DNA of 64,000 nt from Chromobacterium phragmitis (GTDB lineage Bacteria > Pseudomonadota > Gammaproteobacteria > Burkholderiales > Chromobacteriaceae). Location: the NCBI RefSeq assembly GCF_003325475.1, contig NZ_CP029495.1, positions 3,410,001 through 3,474,000 of the forward strand, written 5' to 3'. The notes under the pieces are model-generated. The model did no database searches. It saw only the letters and a list, made by a program, of their open reading frames with translations, and was not told the origin of the DNA. Positions 33,747-42,263 of this stretch are shown in pieces (the stretch's first letter is position 1; each line of letters begins with the position of its first letter). The position numbers were made by a program, and so were the translations under genes.

Positions 33747-35659
33747 CAGAACGCCACTTTCAGCCGCATGGTGCCGGCGCGGCCGATTTCCACCGGGGCG
33801 GCGGAGGCGGAGCTGGCGTATTCGACGTGGCGGCGGTCGAACAGATTGTCCAGCGCCAGCGTCAGGGTGACGGCGCGGGTGGCCTGCCAGTTGTAGCTGG
33901 CATCGACCACGGTATAGCCATCCACTTTGACGCCGCTGCCGAAGGTTTGCAGCGCGCCGACGTGGCGCAGCGCGGCGCTCAATTGCCTGTGTTCGGAAAT
34001 TTGCCAGCTTGGCCGCAGCGACCATTGCGCGCGCGGATCATTGCCGGGGGGCGATTGCGCGGTGCTGCCGGTGAAGGATTCGTGCATCAGCGCCAAGCCG
34101 GCGGCGAGCCGCCAGGCAGGATTGAAGCGATAGCTGGCCCAGCTTTCCAGACCCATCGTCCGGCCGTTGATGCTGTTGCCCAGCGTGTAACCGCCGGTTA
34201 TCGGGTCTACGCTGCGCAGCTTGTCGTACAGGCTGTTGAACGCGGTGACGGAATAGCTGCCGCCGGCGCCGATTTGCGAGCGGTAGCCCAGTTCCAGCGT
34301 GCGCGCGATTTCGGATTGGAAGCCGCCGCTGACGATATGGTAGCCGGGGGCATCGATGTAGAAATTGTCGTCCAGCCGGGAGGGCACGCGCGCGGAGCGG
34401 GTCAAGGCCGCCCAGACCAACCGGTCGCCAGCGGGCTTCCAGCTCAGCCGCAGATTGGGCATGAACTCGAAGCCGGTGAAATTGTTGTGCTCCAGCCGCG
34501 CGCCGGCGATCAGCTTCCAGTCGCTGGAGAAGGGCTTCTCCCATTGCGCGAACAGATTGCCCCAGTGCAGCTTGGCGCGGGAGGGGAGAAAGGCGAGTTG
34601 CGTCGACAGATTGCTGACCTTGTCGTCGGCGTAGCGGTAGCCGCCGCCCCAGACCAGCTGCCGGCCGTCGCTCCAGGGCAGGGAGTGCTGCGCCTCCAGG
34701 TTGATGGTGTCCAAAACCTCGCCGAACACGCCGGGGTTCAGCCTTTCGGTATGGTCCAGATAGCCTTGCAGCTGCAGCGTCGCGCCGCCATCGCCAAGCG
34801 GCTGCTGCCAGCGGCCCAGCAGGTTGGCGCCGGAGTGGCGCTGGTCGGCGGGGCCCGCCTGATCCACCTTTTCCCGGTACAAGTCGCCCTGGACGGTGGC
34901 CGCGCGGCCGCCGCGGTTGAAATCGGCGCGAAAGCCAGCCTGGTCGCGTCTCCAGGCGTCCTGCGCCGATTGCCCGTTGACCAGGTCGGTGTGGGGGAAG
35001 TCCTGAGTCTTGGCGTAAACACGGAACGCGCTGTCTTCGCCCAGCTTGGCGCCGTAGCGGACGCCGCCGCCGCGCTCCCGGTTGCCGGCGTCGAGGCTGG
35101 CGAGGCCGCCTTGGGTATCGCCCGCTTTCTTGGTGATCACATTGATCGCGCCGTTGACCGCGTTGCCGCCCCACAGCGTGCTGGCGGGGCCGCTGATCAC
35201 CTCGATGCGCTCCACGTCGTCCAGCGGCATGTCCTGGGCGTCCCAGAACACGCCGGAGTAAAGCGGGGTGTAGACCACGCGGCCGTCTATCAAGACTTGC
35301 AGCTTGTTGGAGGTGATGGAATTGAAGCCGCGCGAAGAAATGGCGTACTGGCTGGCGTTGATCTGGGCCACCTGCAGATTGGGCGCCAGCCGCAGCGCTT
35401 CCGGCAAGGTGGCGACCCCGGCGCGGCGGATGTCGTCGGCGGTGATGACGTAAACGGACGCCGGCGCATCCGACAACCGTTCGGAGGCGCGGGAAACCGA
35501 GGTGATCTGGAGATTGGCCAGTTGCTCCAGCGACATTCCTGCCAACTCGTTGAATCCCGGCTCATCGGCGCGGGCCGAGGCCGACGCCAGCAATCCTCCA
35601 GCCAGCACGAAAGACAGCGTCCGCCGGCGATATCCGGCGGCGGCATGGTATCCACGCAT
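33746..35659 (-). CDS. TonB-dependent outer-membrane receptor
   Basis: A 637-residue receptor with a signal peptide (about 1-32, LSFVLAGGLLASASARA). A plug domain (about 45-165) has LEALRLAP-type helix, NKLQVLIDGRVVYTP and VERIEVISGPASTLWGGNAVNGAINVITKK. The 22-strand barrel ends in MRLKVAF, a normal C-terminal aromatic. A TonB-box-like stretch near the N-terminus is not obvious. This receptor group is often found next to DUF4154 proteins. The ligand is unknown; there is no signalling (FecA-type) extension, which suggests that the signal passes through the neighbouring YfiR protein. Confidence 0.93.
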   Translation of the reverse strand: MRGYHAAAGYRRRTLSFVLAGGLLASASARADEPGFNELAGMSLEQLANLQITSVSRASERLSDAPASVYVITADDIRRAGVATLPEALRLAPNLQVAQINASQYAISSRGFNSITSNKLQVLIDGRVVYTPLYSGVFWDAQDMPLDDVERIEVISGPASTLWGGNAVNGAINVITKKAGDTQGGLASLDAGNRERGGGVRYGAKLGEDSAFRVYAKTQDFPHTDLVNGQSAQDAWRRDQAGFRADFNRGGRAATVQGDLYREKVDQAGPADQRHSGANLLGRWQQPLGDGGATLQLQGYLDHTERLNPGVFGEVLDTINLEAQHSLPWSDGRQLVWGGGYRYADDKVSNLSTQLAFLPSRAKLHWGNLFAQWEKPFSSDWKLIAGARLEHNNFTGFEFMPNLRLSWKPAGDRLVWAALTRSARVPSRLDDNFYIDAPGYHIVSGGFQSEIARTLELGYRSQIGAGGSYSVTAFNSLYDKLRSVDPITGGYTLGNSINGRTMGLESWASYRFNPAWRLAAGLALMHESFTGSTAQSPPGNDPRAQWSLRPSWQISEHRQLSAALRHVGALQTFGSGVKVDGYTVVDASYNWQATRAVTLTLALDNLFDRRHVEYASSASAAPVEIGRAGTMRLKVAF

Positions 35660-35848
35660 GACCCCGCTTCTCCTGTGACGCCCGCGGCGGGCGCATCGGG
35701 AAAACGCTCAGACTGGCGGCTTGCCTCTTTGGGGGCCAAGCCGCTGTCGGGCTTGGCGCTTTTCGCCAGCGCGTGTCCGCTCGACCGGCCGGACTGTTTA
35801 CAGCATAGCAGTCCTTTCCGGAGTCACAGGATGAGTTGGGCGCGGCGT
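35660..35848 (-). promoter_or_regulatory. Leader of the TonB receptor operon
   Basis: This 189-bp gap separates the AraC gene end from the TonB receptor start. It contains a strong hairpin, GCCAAGCC with GGCTTGGC (about 35732-35754), and a GGCGGG-type repeat near 35685-35693. I looked for a cobalamin or GEMM riboswitch and did not find their conserved cores. GGAGAAG before the receptor ATG serves as ribosome site. Confidence 0.35.
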
Positions 35849-36664
35849 TCATTTCCGCGCGAGGGACAGGTATTGGGCGGGCGTGGCGCCCATGGCGCGC
35901 CGGAACATGGCGATGAAATTGCTCGGCGACGCGTAGCCCAGCGCATCGGACGCTTGGGCGACGGACATCCCCGCGGCCAGTTTCTCCATCGCCCAGATCA
36001 GTTGCGCCTGCTGGCGCCAGCGCGAGAAGCTCATGCCGGCATCGTCCCGCATCAGCCGGCGCAGGCTGCGGCCGGACAATGCGCCTATCCGGGCCCATTC
36101 CTCTATCGAGCGCTGGCCGGCGGGGTCGGCCAGAATCGCCTGGGCGATCCGTCGCAGGCGCGGATCGGAGGGCATGGGCAGATGCAGGTCTTCATGCCGC
36201 GCCTGGCGGATTTCATCGAGCGTCACCGCGGCGATGCGTTGCTGCTCCGGCGAGCGCGGCGCGGATGGCGGCCACGAGGCGGCCCGCCGCACCAACGCCT
36301 GCAGCAGCGGCGAGATGGCCAGCACGCAAGGACGGGGAGGCAAGCCGCCGCAGCAGCCAGGCAGCAAGTAGACGCTCCAGCCGCTGAGCGCGCCATTGAT
36401 GCGGACGCGGTGCGGCGTGCCCGGCGGCAGATAGCCGGCGCGCTGGGGCGGCAGCAGCCATGATCCGTCCGGGGTCTCGACATGGATCAGTCCATTTTCC
36501 ACGCACATCAGTTGGGCGCGCGCGTGCTGGTGCCAGCCGTATTCCCGGCTGCCCAGCCGGAATTCGCTGTTGGCTTCGTCTCGGCCGCCCAGCGCGATCA
36601 GGTCCGGGCCTGCCAGCCATTCGCTGTGGTCCATGGAGGAGGCGGTCGCTTTCATGATGGCCAT
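35849..36664 (-). CDS. AraC-family transcription regulator
   Basis: A 271-residue regulator with an N-terminal cupin-like sensor (EYGWHQHARAQLMCVENGLIHV, then PPGTPHRVRI, residues 42-90). The C-terminal double HTH contains RSIEEWARIGALSGRSLRRLMRDD and ASDALGYASPSNFIAMFRRAMGATPAQY. The layout is that of small-molecule-sensing AraC proteins. Start choice among closely spaced ATGs at 36664, 36655 and 36631 is uncertain. It is divergent from an FAD monooxygenase across 130 bp, a likely target. The next gene on its own strand is the TonB receptor operon, separated by 189 bp. Confidence 0.87.
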   Translation of the reverse strand: MAIMKATASSMDHSEWLAGPDLIALGGRDEANSEFRLGSREYGWHQHARAQLMCVENGLIHVETPDGSWLLPPQRAGYLPPGTPHRVRINGALSGWSVYLLPGCCGGLPPRPCVLAISPLLQALVRRAASWPPSAPRSPEQQRIAAVTLDEIRQARHEDLHLPMPSDPRLRRIAQAILADPAGQRSIEEWARIGALSGRSLRRLMRDDAGMSFSRWRQQAQLIWAMEKLAAGMSVAQASDALGYASPSNFIAMFRRAMGATPAQYLSLARK

Positions 36665-36794
36665 TATTCACTATTTTTTGTCCATATGCCGTTATTGAGG
36701 CTTGGCCGGCTCATTGGACAATGATGGGCGCGGCTGGAGCGGCATCTGCCGTTTCAGAAGATTGCGCGATTCTCATCGATAGGGAGTGTGTGGA

Positions 36795-37958
36795 ATGAGC
36801 CGAATCATTATCGTGGGCGCAGGCGTCGGCGGCTTGTGCCTGGCGCAGGGCTTGGCCAGGGCCGGCATCGCGTTCGAGGTGCTGGAAGCGGATGCCGGGC
36901 CATGGATAAGGGGGCAAGGCTATCGCTTGCGGATAGACGCCATGGGGCAACAGGCCTTGCGCGACTGCCTGCCGACAGGCAGCTTCGCCTTGTTTCAGGC
37001 CAGCTGCGCGGTGAGCGGCTCTGGGCGCTTCGTCGATGCGCAGTTGCGGCCGTTGCGGGAGCGCCGGCCGGACAGCTGGCGGGAAAACGCCGTCGAAGGA
37101 GAGCCGGATGGCGATATGAGCGCGGACCGGCAAGTGTTGCGCGATATCTTGAGCCATGGACTGGCGCCGCAGATCCGCTGGGGATGCCGGGCGACGCGCT
37201 GCGAGCGGGAAGGAGACGGCATTGCCGTCCATTGCGAGGATGGACGCGTTTTCCGCGGCGATCTCGCGGTGGCGGCCGATGGCCTGCGCTCGGCCTTGCG
37301 CCGGCAGTGGCTGCCGCAGGCGGAGCCGGAGTCGATCGGCGCGCTGAACATCTATGGCAAGGTCCCTCTGGCGGATGCCGGCGCGCTGGAGCCTGTCATG
37401 TTGGCGGGGCCGACCGTGGCGTTCGCCGATGGTTGCACCCTGGTGGTCGAGCCCATGCGGTTTCGCGCGGGGATGGCCGAACTGGCCGACCGGCACGCGC
37501 CGGGCTGCCGGCTCAGCGAGCCCGGGGACTATCTGTATTGGGCCTTGTTCGGGCGGACGGAACGCCTTGGCGGTCCATTGGGGCCGGATGGGGACGAGGA
37601 GGGTTTGCGCCAGCGGCTCCAGGCCGTGTGCAGAGACTGGCATCCCAGCTTGTCGGGCTTGCTGGCGCGCTCCGCGCCGGCTTCCATCCTGGGGCGGGAG
37701 GCGCGGATGGCGGCCGGCGTGCCGGTTTGGCGCGCGGGGAGGCTGACGGCGCTGGGCGACGCCATACATGCGATGAGCCCGGCCGGCGGGGTGGGCGCCA
37801 ACACCGCCTTGGCCGACGCCGCCATGCTGGCGAGATGCTTGGCGGAGGATGGCGTCGAGCCGGCGGTGGCCCGCTACGAGGCGGGCATGCGGATGCGGGC
37901 CGAGCAGGCGCTGGCGCAGACGCGCGCCGGCACCGAGCGCCTGTTGCGGCTGGAGTGA
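36795..37958 (+). CDS. FAD-dependent monooxygenase
   Basis: A 387-residue flavoprotein hydroxylase of the PHBH/UbiH-like class. The N-terminal dinucleotide motif GAGVGGLCLAQGLARAG is at 8-24, a DG motif LAVAADGLRSALRRQ is near 160, and the second FAD motif LGDAIHAMSPAGGVGANTALADA is near 320. Substrates in this class range from aromatics to antibiotics; which applies here is unknown. ATG 36795 lies 8 nt after AGGGAG. The divergent AraC gene is the probable regulator. Confidence 0.88.
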   Translation: MSRIIIVGAGVGGLCLAQGLARAGIAFEVLEADAGPWIRGQGYRLRIDAMGQQALRDCLPTGSFALFQASCAVSGSGRFVDAQLRPLRERRPDSWRENAVEGEPDGDMSADRQVLRDILSHGLAPQIRWGCRATRCEREGDGIAVHCEDGRVFRGDLAVAADGLRSALRRQWLPQAEPESIGALNIYGKVPLADAGALEPVMLAGPTVAFADGCTLVVEPMRFRAGMAELADRHAPGCRLSEPGDYLYWALFGRTERLGGPLGPDGDEEGLRQRLQAVCRDWHPSLSGLLARSAPASILGREARMAAGVPVWRAGRLTALGDAIHAMSPAGGVGANTALADAAMLARCLAEDGVEPAVARYEAGMRMRAEQALAQTRAGTERLLRLE

Positions 37959-37970
37959 GGCGAGGGCGGG

Positions 37971-38900
37971 CTATTCCTGCGTCGCCGGGCTCAGCGCCTG
38001 GCGCACGCTGGCTTCGCTCAGCGCCGGCGCGCACAGCTCCAGGAAACGGTAGGCGTAACTGCGCAGGTAATGGCCGCGGCGGATGGCGATGCGGCTGGTC
38101 TGGCGGCCGAACAGCGGCGGGCCTTCCACTACCTTGACGCCGGCGTCGCGGCGCGGGTCTACCGCCATCGAGGCGACGATGCCCACGCCCAGCTCCAGCT
38201 CGACATAGGTCTTGATCACGTCGGCGTCCAGCGCCGCCATCACGATGTCGGGCGCCAGGCCGGCCTCGGCGAAGGCGTCATCGATATTGGCGCGGCCGGT
38301 GAAGCCGTGGTGGTAGGTGACGATGGGGTGCTCGGCCAAGGCGTCCAGCGTCAGCGGCTCGCGGTGCAGCGGATGTTCGGGCGGGGCGATCACGCAGTGG
38401 TGCCAGCTGTAGTAGGGGAAGGAGACCAGATCGGCCACCTCCGCCACCGCCTCGGTGGCGATGCCGATGTCGGCCTCGCCCTCCAGCAGCAATTTGACCA
38501 GCTCGGCCGGGCTGGCCTGGTGCAACACCAGGTGCACGCGCGGGAAGGCGCGCTTGAACGCGGTCACCACCTGCGGCAGCGCGTAGCGCGCCTGGGTGTG
38601 GGTGGTGGCGATGGTCAGCTGGCCTTCGTCGCGCAGGCTGAACTGCTGGGCCAGCCGCTTGATGTTGCCGGCGTCCAGCAGCATGCGCTCGACGATGGTC
38701 AGCAGCTCCTTGCCGGGGTCGGTCAGGCCCAGGAAGCGCTTGCCCTTGCGGATGAACAGCTCCACGCCCAATTCGTCCTCCAGGTCTTTTATATGTTTGC
38801 TGACGCCGGACTGGGAGGTGAACAGCGCGTTGGCCACCTCGGTCAGGTTGAAGCCCTGGCGCACGGTTTCGCGGATGATGCGCAGTTGTTGGAAATTCAT
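37971..38900 (-). CDS. cysB: CysB-type LysR regulator
   Basis: A 309-residue activator of sulfur assimilation. The N-terminal HTH is LTEVANALFTSQSGVSKHIKDLEDELGV-like (residues 19-46), with CysB marks NFQQLRIIRETVRQ at the start. The inducer domain has TTHTQARYALP near 99 and ELGVGIVASMAVDP near 234, which bind N-acetylserine or sulfate in homologues. It overlaps cysA by 4 bases, so it is the last cistron of cysTWA. The activator is therefore made from the operon it should control. Confidence 0.92.
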   Translation of the reverse strand: MNFQQLRIIRETVRQGFNLTEVANALFTSQSGVSKHIKDLEDELGVELFIRKGKRFLGLTDPGKELLTIVERMLLDAGNIKRLAQQFSLRDEGQLTIATTHTQARYALPQVVTAFKRAFPRVHLVLHQASPAELVKLLLEGEADIGIATEAVAEVADLVSFPYYSWHHCVIAPPEHPLHREPLTLDALAEHPIVTYHHGFTGRANIDDAFAEAGLAPDIVMAALDADVIKTYVELELGVGIVASMAVDPRRDAGVKVVEGPPLFGRQTSRIAIRRGHYLRSYAYRFLELCAPALSEASVRQALSPATQE

Positions 38901-39976
38901 GCCCCGCCTCCTTGCGCGTCCGCGGCGAATACGCGGGCGGCGCGCGCGCGCAGCCGCACGTCCTGGCCGGCGGCCAGCGTTTCCAGCAGCGGCGCGTCGG
39001 CGGGCAGCTCGGCGTCGAAAGCCAGTCCGGCCAGCTCGCCGCGGCCTTCCAGCTCGATGCGGGACAGGCCGCCCAAGGTCAGTACCCGCAGCACCCGCGC
39101 GGGCAGGCCGGCGCCGTCCTGATCCGGCTCGATGGACAGGTCGTGTGGGCGGATGAAGGCCTCCACCGTCTGGCCGAGCGGCAGCTGGTGTTCGGCGTCC
39201 AGCATATGGCCGTCCACCGCGATGGCGCCGTCGCGGCTGACGCCGCGGATGCGGTTGGCGCTGCCCAGGAAACCGTAGACGAAGGCGCTGGCGGGGCGGG
39301 CGTAGACTTCGGCCGGCGAACCGATCTGTTCCACCTTGCCGTGGTTCATCAGCACTACCCGGTCCGCCACTTCCAGCGCTTCCTCCTGGTCGTGGGTGAC
39401 GAAGATCGAGGTGATGTGCAGCTCGTCGTGTAGCTTGCGCAGCCAGCGGCGCAATTCCTTGCGAACCTTGGCGTCCAGCGCGCCGAAGGGTTCGTCCAGC
39501 AGCAACACGCGCGGCTCCACCGCCAGCGCGCGGGCCAGGGCGATGCGCTGGCGCTGTCCGCCGGACAACTGGGCCGGCAGGCGGTCGGCCAGCCAGTCCA
39601 GCTGCACCAGGTCCAGCAGCGCGTGCACCTTGCGCGCGATCTCGGCCTCGGACGGGCGCTCGCGGCGTGGCTTCATCCTGAGGCCGAAGGCGACGTTGTC
39701 GAACACGCTCATGTGGCGGAACAGCGCGTAGTGCTGGAACACGAAGCCCACCTGGCGCTCGCGCACGTGGGTGGCGGAGGCGTCCTGTCCGTCCAGCAGC
39801 ACGCGGCCGGCGTCGGCCTGCTCCAGGCCGGCGATGATGCGCAGCAGCGTGGTTTTGCCGCAGCCGGACGGGCCCAGCAGCGCCACCAGCTCGCCGCCGG
39901 GGAAGTTCAGGCTGACGTCGTCCAGCGCGGCGAAGTCGCCGAAGGCCTTGCGGATGTTTTCTACTTGTATGCTCAT
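38897..39976 (-). CDS. cysA: Sulfate/thiosulfate ABC transporter ATPase
   Basis: A 359-residue ATPase. Walker A GPSGCGKTT is at 33-41, signature QLSGGQRQRIALARAL near 132, Walker B VLLLDEPFGALD near 152, and a C-terminal TOBE-like regulatory domain from about 240. EVYARPASAFVYGFLGSANR is typical of CysA. It powers sulfate and thiosulfate uptake with CysT and CysW. It begins one base after the cysW stop, and the cysB start overlaps its end. Confidence 0.94.
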   Translation of the reverse strand: MSIQVENIRKAFGDFAALDDVSLNFPGGELVALLGPSGCGKTTLLRIIAGLEQADAGRVLLDGQDASATHVRERQVGFVFQHYALFRHMSVFDNVAFGLRMKPRRERPSEAEIARKVHALLDLVQLDWLADRLPAQLSGGQRQRIALARALAVEPRVLLLDEPFGALDAKVRKELRRWLRKLHDELHITSIFVTHDQEEALEVADRVVLMNHGKVEQIGSPAEVYARPASAFVYGFLGSANRIRGVSRDGAIAVDGHMLDAEHQLPLGQTVEAFIRPHDLSIEPDQDGAGLPARVLRVLTLGGLSRIELEGRGELAGLAFDAELPADAPLLETLAAGQDVRLRARAARVFAADAQGGGA

Positions 39977-39977
39977 C

Positions 39978-40856
39978 TCAGTTTTCCTTGACGCTGCGCC
40001 ATTCCACCCAGCTCTTCAGCGCCAGCGTGACCAGGGCCAGCAAGGCCAGCAGGGACGCCACGGCGAAGGCCGCGGCGAAATTGTACTCGTTGTAGAGGAT
40101 TTCCACGTGCAAAGGCAGGGTATTGGTCTCGCCTCGGATGTGGCCGGACACCACCGACACCGCGCCGAACTCGCCCATCGCCCGCGCGTTGCTGAGAATC
40201 ACGCCGTACAGCAGCGCCCAGCGCACATTGGGCAGAGTGATGTGCCACAGCACCTGCCAGCCGCGCGCGCCCAGCACCACCGCGGCCTCTTCTTCCTCTC
40301 GGCCCTGGGCTTCCATCAGCGGGATCAGCTCGCGGGCGACAAAGGGCACGGTGACGAACAGCGTGGCCAGCACGATGCCGGGCACGGAGAAAATGATCTT
40401 GATCCCGTATTCCGCCAGCCATGGCCCCAGCCAGCCCTGCTGGCCGAACACCAGCACGAAGATCAGGCCGGCGACGACCGGCGACACCGAGAACGGCAGG
40501 TCGATCAGCGTGATCAGCAGCTGCTTGCCGCGGAAGTCGAAGCGGGTGACCGCCCAGGCGGCGGCGATGCCGAAGGCCAGGTTCAGCGGCACCGATACCG
40601 CCGCCGCCAGCAGCGTCAGCCTCACCGCCGCCAGCGCGTCGGGCTCGGCCAGCGCGGTCAGATAGGTGCGCCAGCCTTTGGCCAGCGCCTCGGCGAACAC
40701 GACGATTAGCGGCAGGAGCAGGAATACGGCGAAGAAGCCCAGCGACAGCGTCAGGATGGTCCATTTGACGGCGCGCGACTCGCGGGTGGCGGCGCGGGAT
40801 TCCAGCTGAGCGGTCTTGTCCGCCGCCGGGCGCGGATGGGTGAGGGCGGCGCTCAT
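39978..40856 (-). CDS. cysW: Sulfate/thiosulfate ABC transporter permease CysW
   Basis: A 292-residue inner-membrane permease with six predicted spans. The EAA loop that docks on CysA is EEEEAAVVLGARGWQVLWHI near residue 188. FGAVSVVSGHIRGETNTLPLHVEILYNEYN-like sequence near 230 is the CysW hallmark. The gene overlaps cysT by 4 bases and is followed directly by cysA. Confidence 0.94.
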   Translation of the reverse strand: MSAALTHPRPAADKTAQLESRAATRESRAVKWTILTLSLGFFAVFLLLPLIVVFAEALAKGWRTYLTALAEPDALAAVRLTLLAAAVSVPLNLAFGIAAAWAVTRFDFRGKQLLITLIDLPFSVSPVVAGLIFVLVFGQQGWLGPWLAEYGIKIIFSVPGIVLATLFVTVPFVARELIPLMEAQGREEEEAAVVLGARGWQVLWHITLPNVRWALLYGVILSNARAMGEFGAVSVVSGHIRGETNTLPLHVEILYNEYNFAAAFAVASLLALLALVTLALKSWVEWRSVKEN

Positions 40857-41713
40857 CGGGCGGCTCCCGCGCGGCCGTGGCGGCGCGCGCTCCAGAACTG
40901 CAGGCCGTTGATCGCCAGCAACAAGAGGAAGGACGCGGCCAGCATCACGCTGGCGATGGCGGCGGCGCCGGCGTAGTCGAACTGCTCCAGTTTGCTGATG
41001 ATCATCAGCGGGGTGATTTCCGACACCATGGGCACATTGCCGGCGATGAAGATCACCGAGCCGTACTCGCCGACCGCGCGGGCGAAGGCCAGCGCGAAGC
41101 CGGTCAGCAGCGCCGGCTGCAGCGTGGGCAGGATCACGTGGCGGAAAATCTGCCAGCGGCGCGCGCCCAGGCTGGCGGCGGCTTCTTCCAGCTCCGACTC
41201 CAGATCTTCTAGCACCGGCTGCACGGTGCGCACCACGAAGGGCAAGCCGATGAACACCAGCGCCACCAGCACGCCCAACGGGCCGAAGGCCACCTTGACG
41301 CCCAGCGGCTCCAGGTATTGCCCCAGCCAGCCGTTGCCGGCGTACAGCGCGGTCAGCGCGATGCCGGCGACGGCGGTGGGCAGCGCGAAGGGCAAGTCCA
41401 CCAGCGCGTCCACCAGGCGCTTGCCGGGAAAGCGGTAGCGCGCTAGCGACCAGGCCAGCAGCAGGCCGAACACCGTGTTGATGGCGGCGGCGGCCAGCGC
41501 CATGCCGAAGCTGAGCCGGTAGGACGCGAGCACATGGGGCGAGGCGGCGGCCTGCCAGAAGCTTTCCAGCGGCTGGCCGGCGGCGCGCAAGGCCACCGCG
41601 GCCAGCGGGATCAGCACCAGCAGCGATAGATAGCTGACGGTGAAGCCCAGCGATAGATTGAAGCCGGGCAGGACGCGCGGAGGGCGGGGCGGCGGAGCGA
41701 GTGTCGCGGACAT
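40853..41713 (-). CDS. cysT: Sulfate/thiosulfate ABC transporter permease CysT
   Basis: A 286-residue permease that forms the channel with CysW. It has six spans; the EAA loop is ELEEAAASLGARRWQIFRHV near 180, and VGEYGSVIFIAGNVP near 215 is characteristic. ATG 41713 was chosen because the residues before it in the open frame come from the AT-rich promoter. It is the first gene of cysTWA-cysB. The substrate-binding protein gene sbp is upstream, separated by a repeat and a terminator. Confidence 0.93.
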   Translation of the reverse strand: MSATLAPPPRPPRVLPGFNLSLGFTVSYLSLLVLIPLAAVALRAAGQPLESFWQAAASPHVLASYRLSFGMALAAAAINTVFGLLLAWSLARYRFPGKRLVDALVDLPFALPTAVAGIALTALYAGNGWLGQYLEPLGVKVAFGPLGVLVALVFIGLPFVVRTVQPVLEDLESELEEAAASLGARRWQIFRHVILPTLQPALLTGFALAFARAVGEYGSVIFIAGNVPMVSEITPLMIISKLEQFDYAGAAAIASVMLAASFLLLLAINGLQFWSARRHGRAGAAR

Positions 41714-41770
41714 CGTGGATTCCAATTCATATAATCGAATAAACGATATCTGTATGGACGTTATTCCAAA

Positions 41771-41795
41771 AATAAGCATTTCTTCGTTGCTTATT
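41771..41795 (-). promoter_or_regulatory. Inverted repeat in the cysT promoter region
   Basis: AATAAGCA (41771-41778) and TGCTTATT (41788-41795) form an 8-bp perfect palindrome with a 9-nt centre, 58 bp upstream of the cysT start in an AT-rich stretch. It is a candidate activator site, most simply for CysB, whose known sites are loosely conserved. Confidence 0.4.
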
Positions 41796-41830
41796 CGAAA
41801 TTATGCAAAGTGGGCGAGGAATAAAAGAGA

Positions 41831-41854
41831 ACCGCCCGCGGTGGGGCGGGCGGT
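41831..41854 (-). terminator. Terminator between sbp and cysTWA
   Basis: A 9-bp GC stem (41831-41839 with 41846-41854) is followed on the minus strand by TCTCTTTTATT. It should end transcripts that come through the repeat from sbp, giving cysTWA its own promoter. Confidence 0.65.
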
Positions 41855-41898
41855 CTGGGTGTTATGGAAACCCTGGTGTTTTTCACGATCTTTCTGGT

Positions 41899-42219
41899 TT
41901 TGAATCCGCTGCGCGGATGATGTTTGGTGTGGCCGGGGCTGCCTGGCTGGCAGGGAGGGGGTATTGGCGTGGCTGTCCCGCCTAAGCAGATATCCCGGCC
42001 ACCCTCAAGCCTGGCCTTCGGCTTCCCGCCGGGCCCCGTCAGGCCCGAGGCGCGGCTGAGCGCTCTGCGTGCGAATCCATCACTGGGCGGGGCAAGACCT
42101 CGCACGTAGGGATTCGCTCCGCGATGCGCGCCAACGTCGCGGGGCTCGAACAAGCAGCCGCTTAAAACCTCGGGCCTGCCGCCCGGCGGCAGGCTATAAG
42201 GGTCCAGGGGCGCGTCGGG
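41899..42219 (+). repeat. 320-bp dispersed repeat, copy A
   Basis: This non-coding block matches the reverse complement of 53007-53326 over its whole length, with mismatches and small gaps. Exactly shared pieces include TCAGGCCCGAGGCGCGGCTG, GAATCCGCTGCGCGGATGAT and GCAGCCGCTTAAAACCTCGG. It begins with GAATCCGCTGCGCGGATGATG and lies between sbp and the cysT promoter. No open frame of note runs through both copies, so it is an intergenic repeat family and not a gene. It has diverged more internally than copy B, whose hairpins are cleaner. Confidence 0.85.
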
Positions 42220-42263
42220 TACGTGCAAGTCCAAGAAGCTATCTGGCTAGCAAGAGCAGTGCC

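Noticed and set aside
35660..35848. Cobalamin or c-di-GMP (GEMM) riboswitch before the TonB receptor
   Set aside because: The conserved cores of both classes could not be found on the minus strand; only a simple GCCAAGCC hairpin is present.
41780..42260. Small open frames inside repeat A as genes
   Set aside because: None is kept in the aligned repeat B, and mismatches do not follow a codon pattern.
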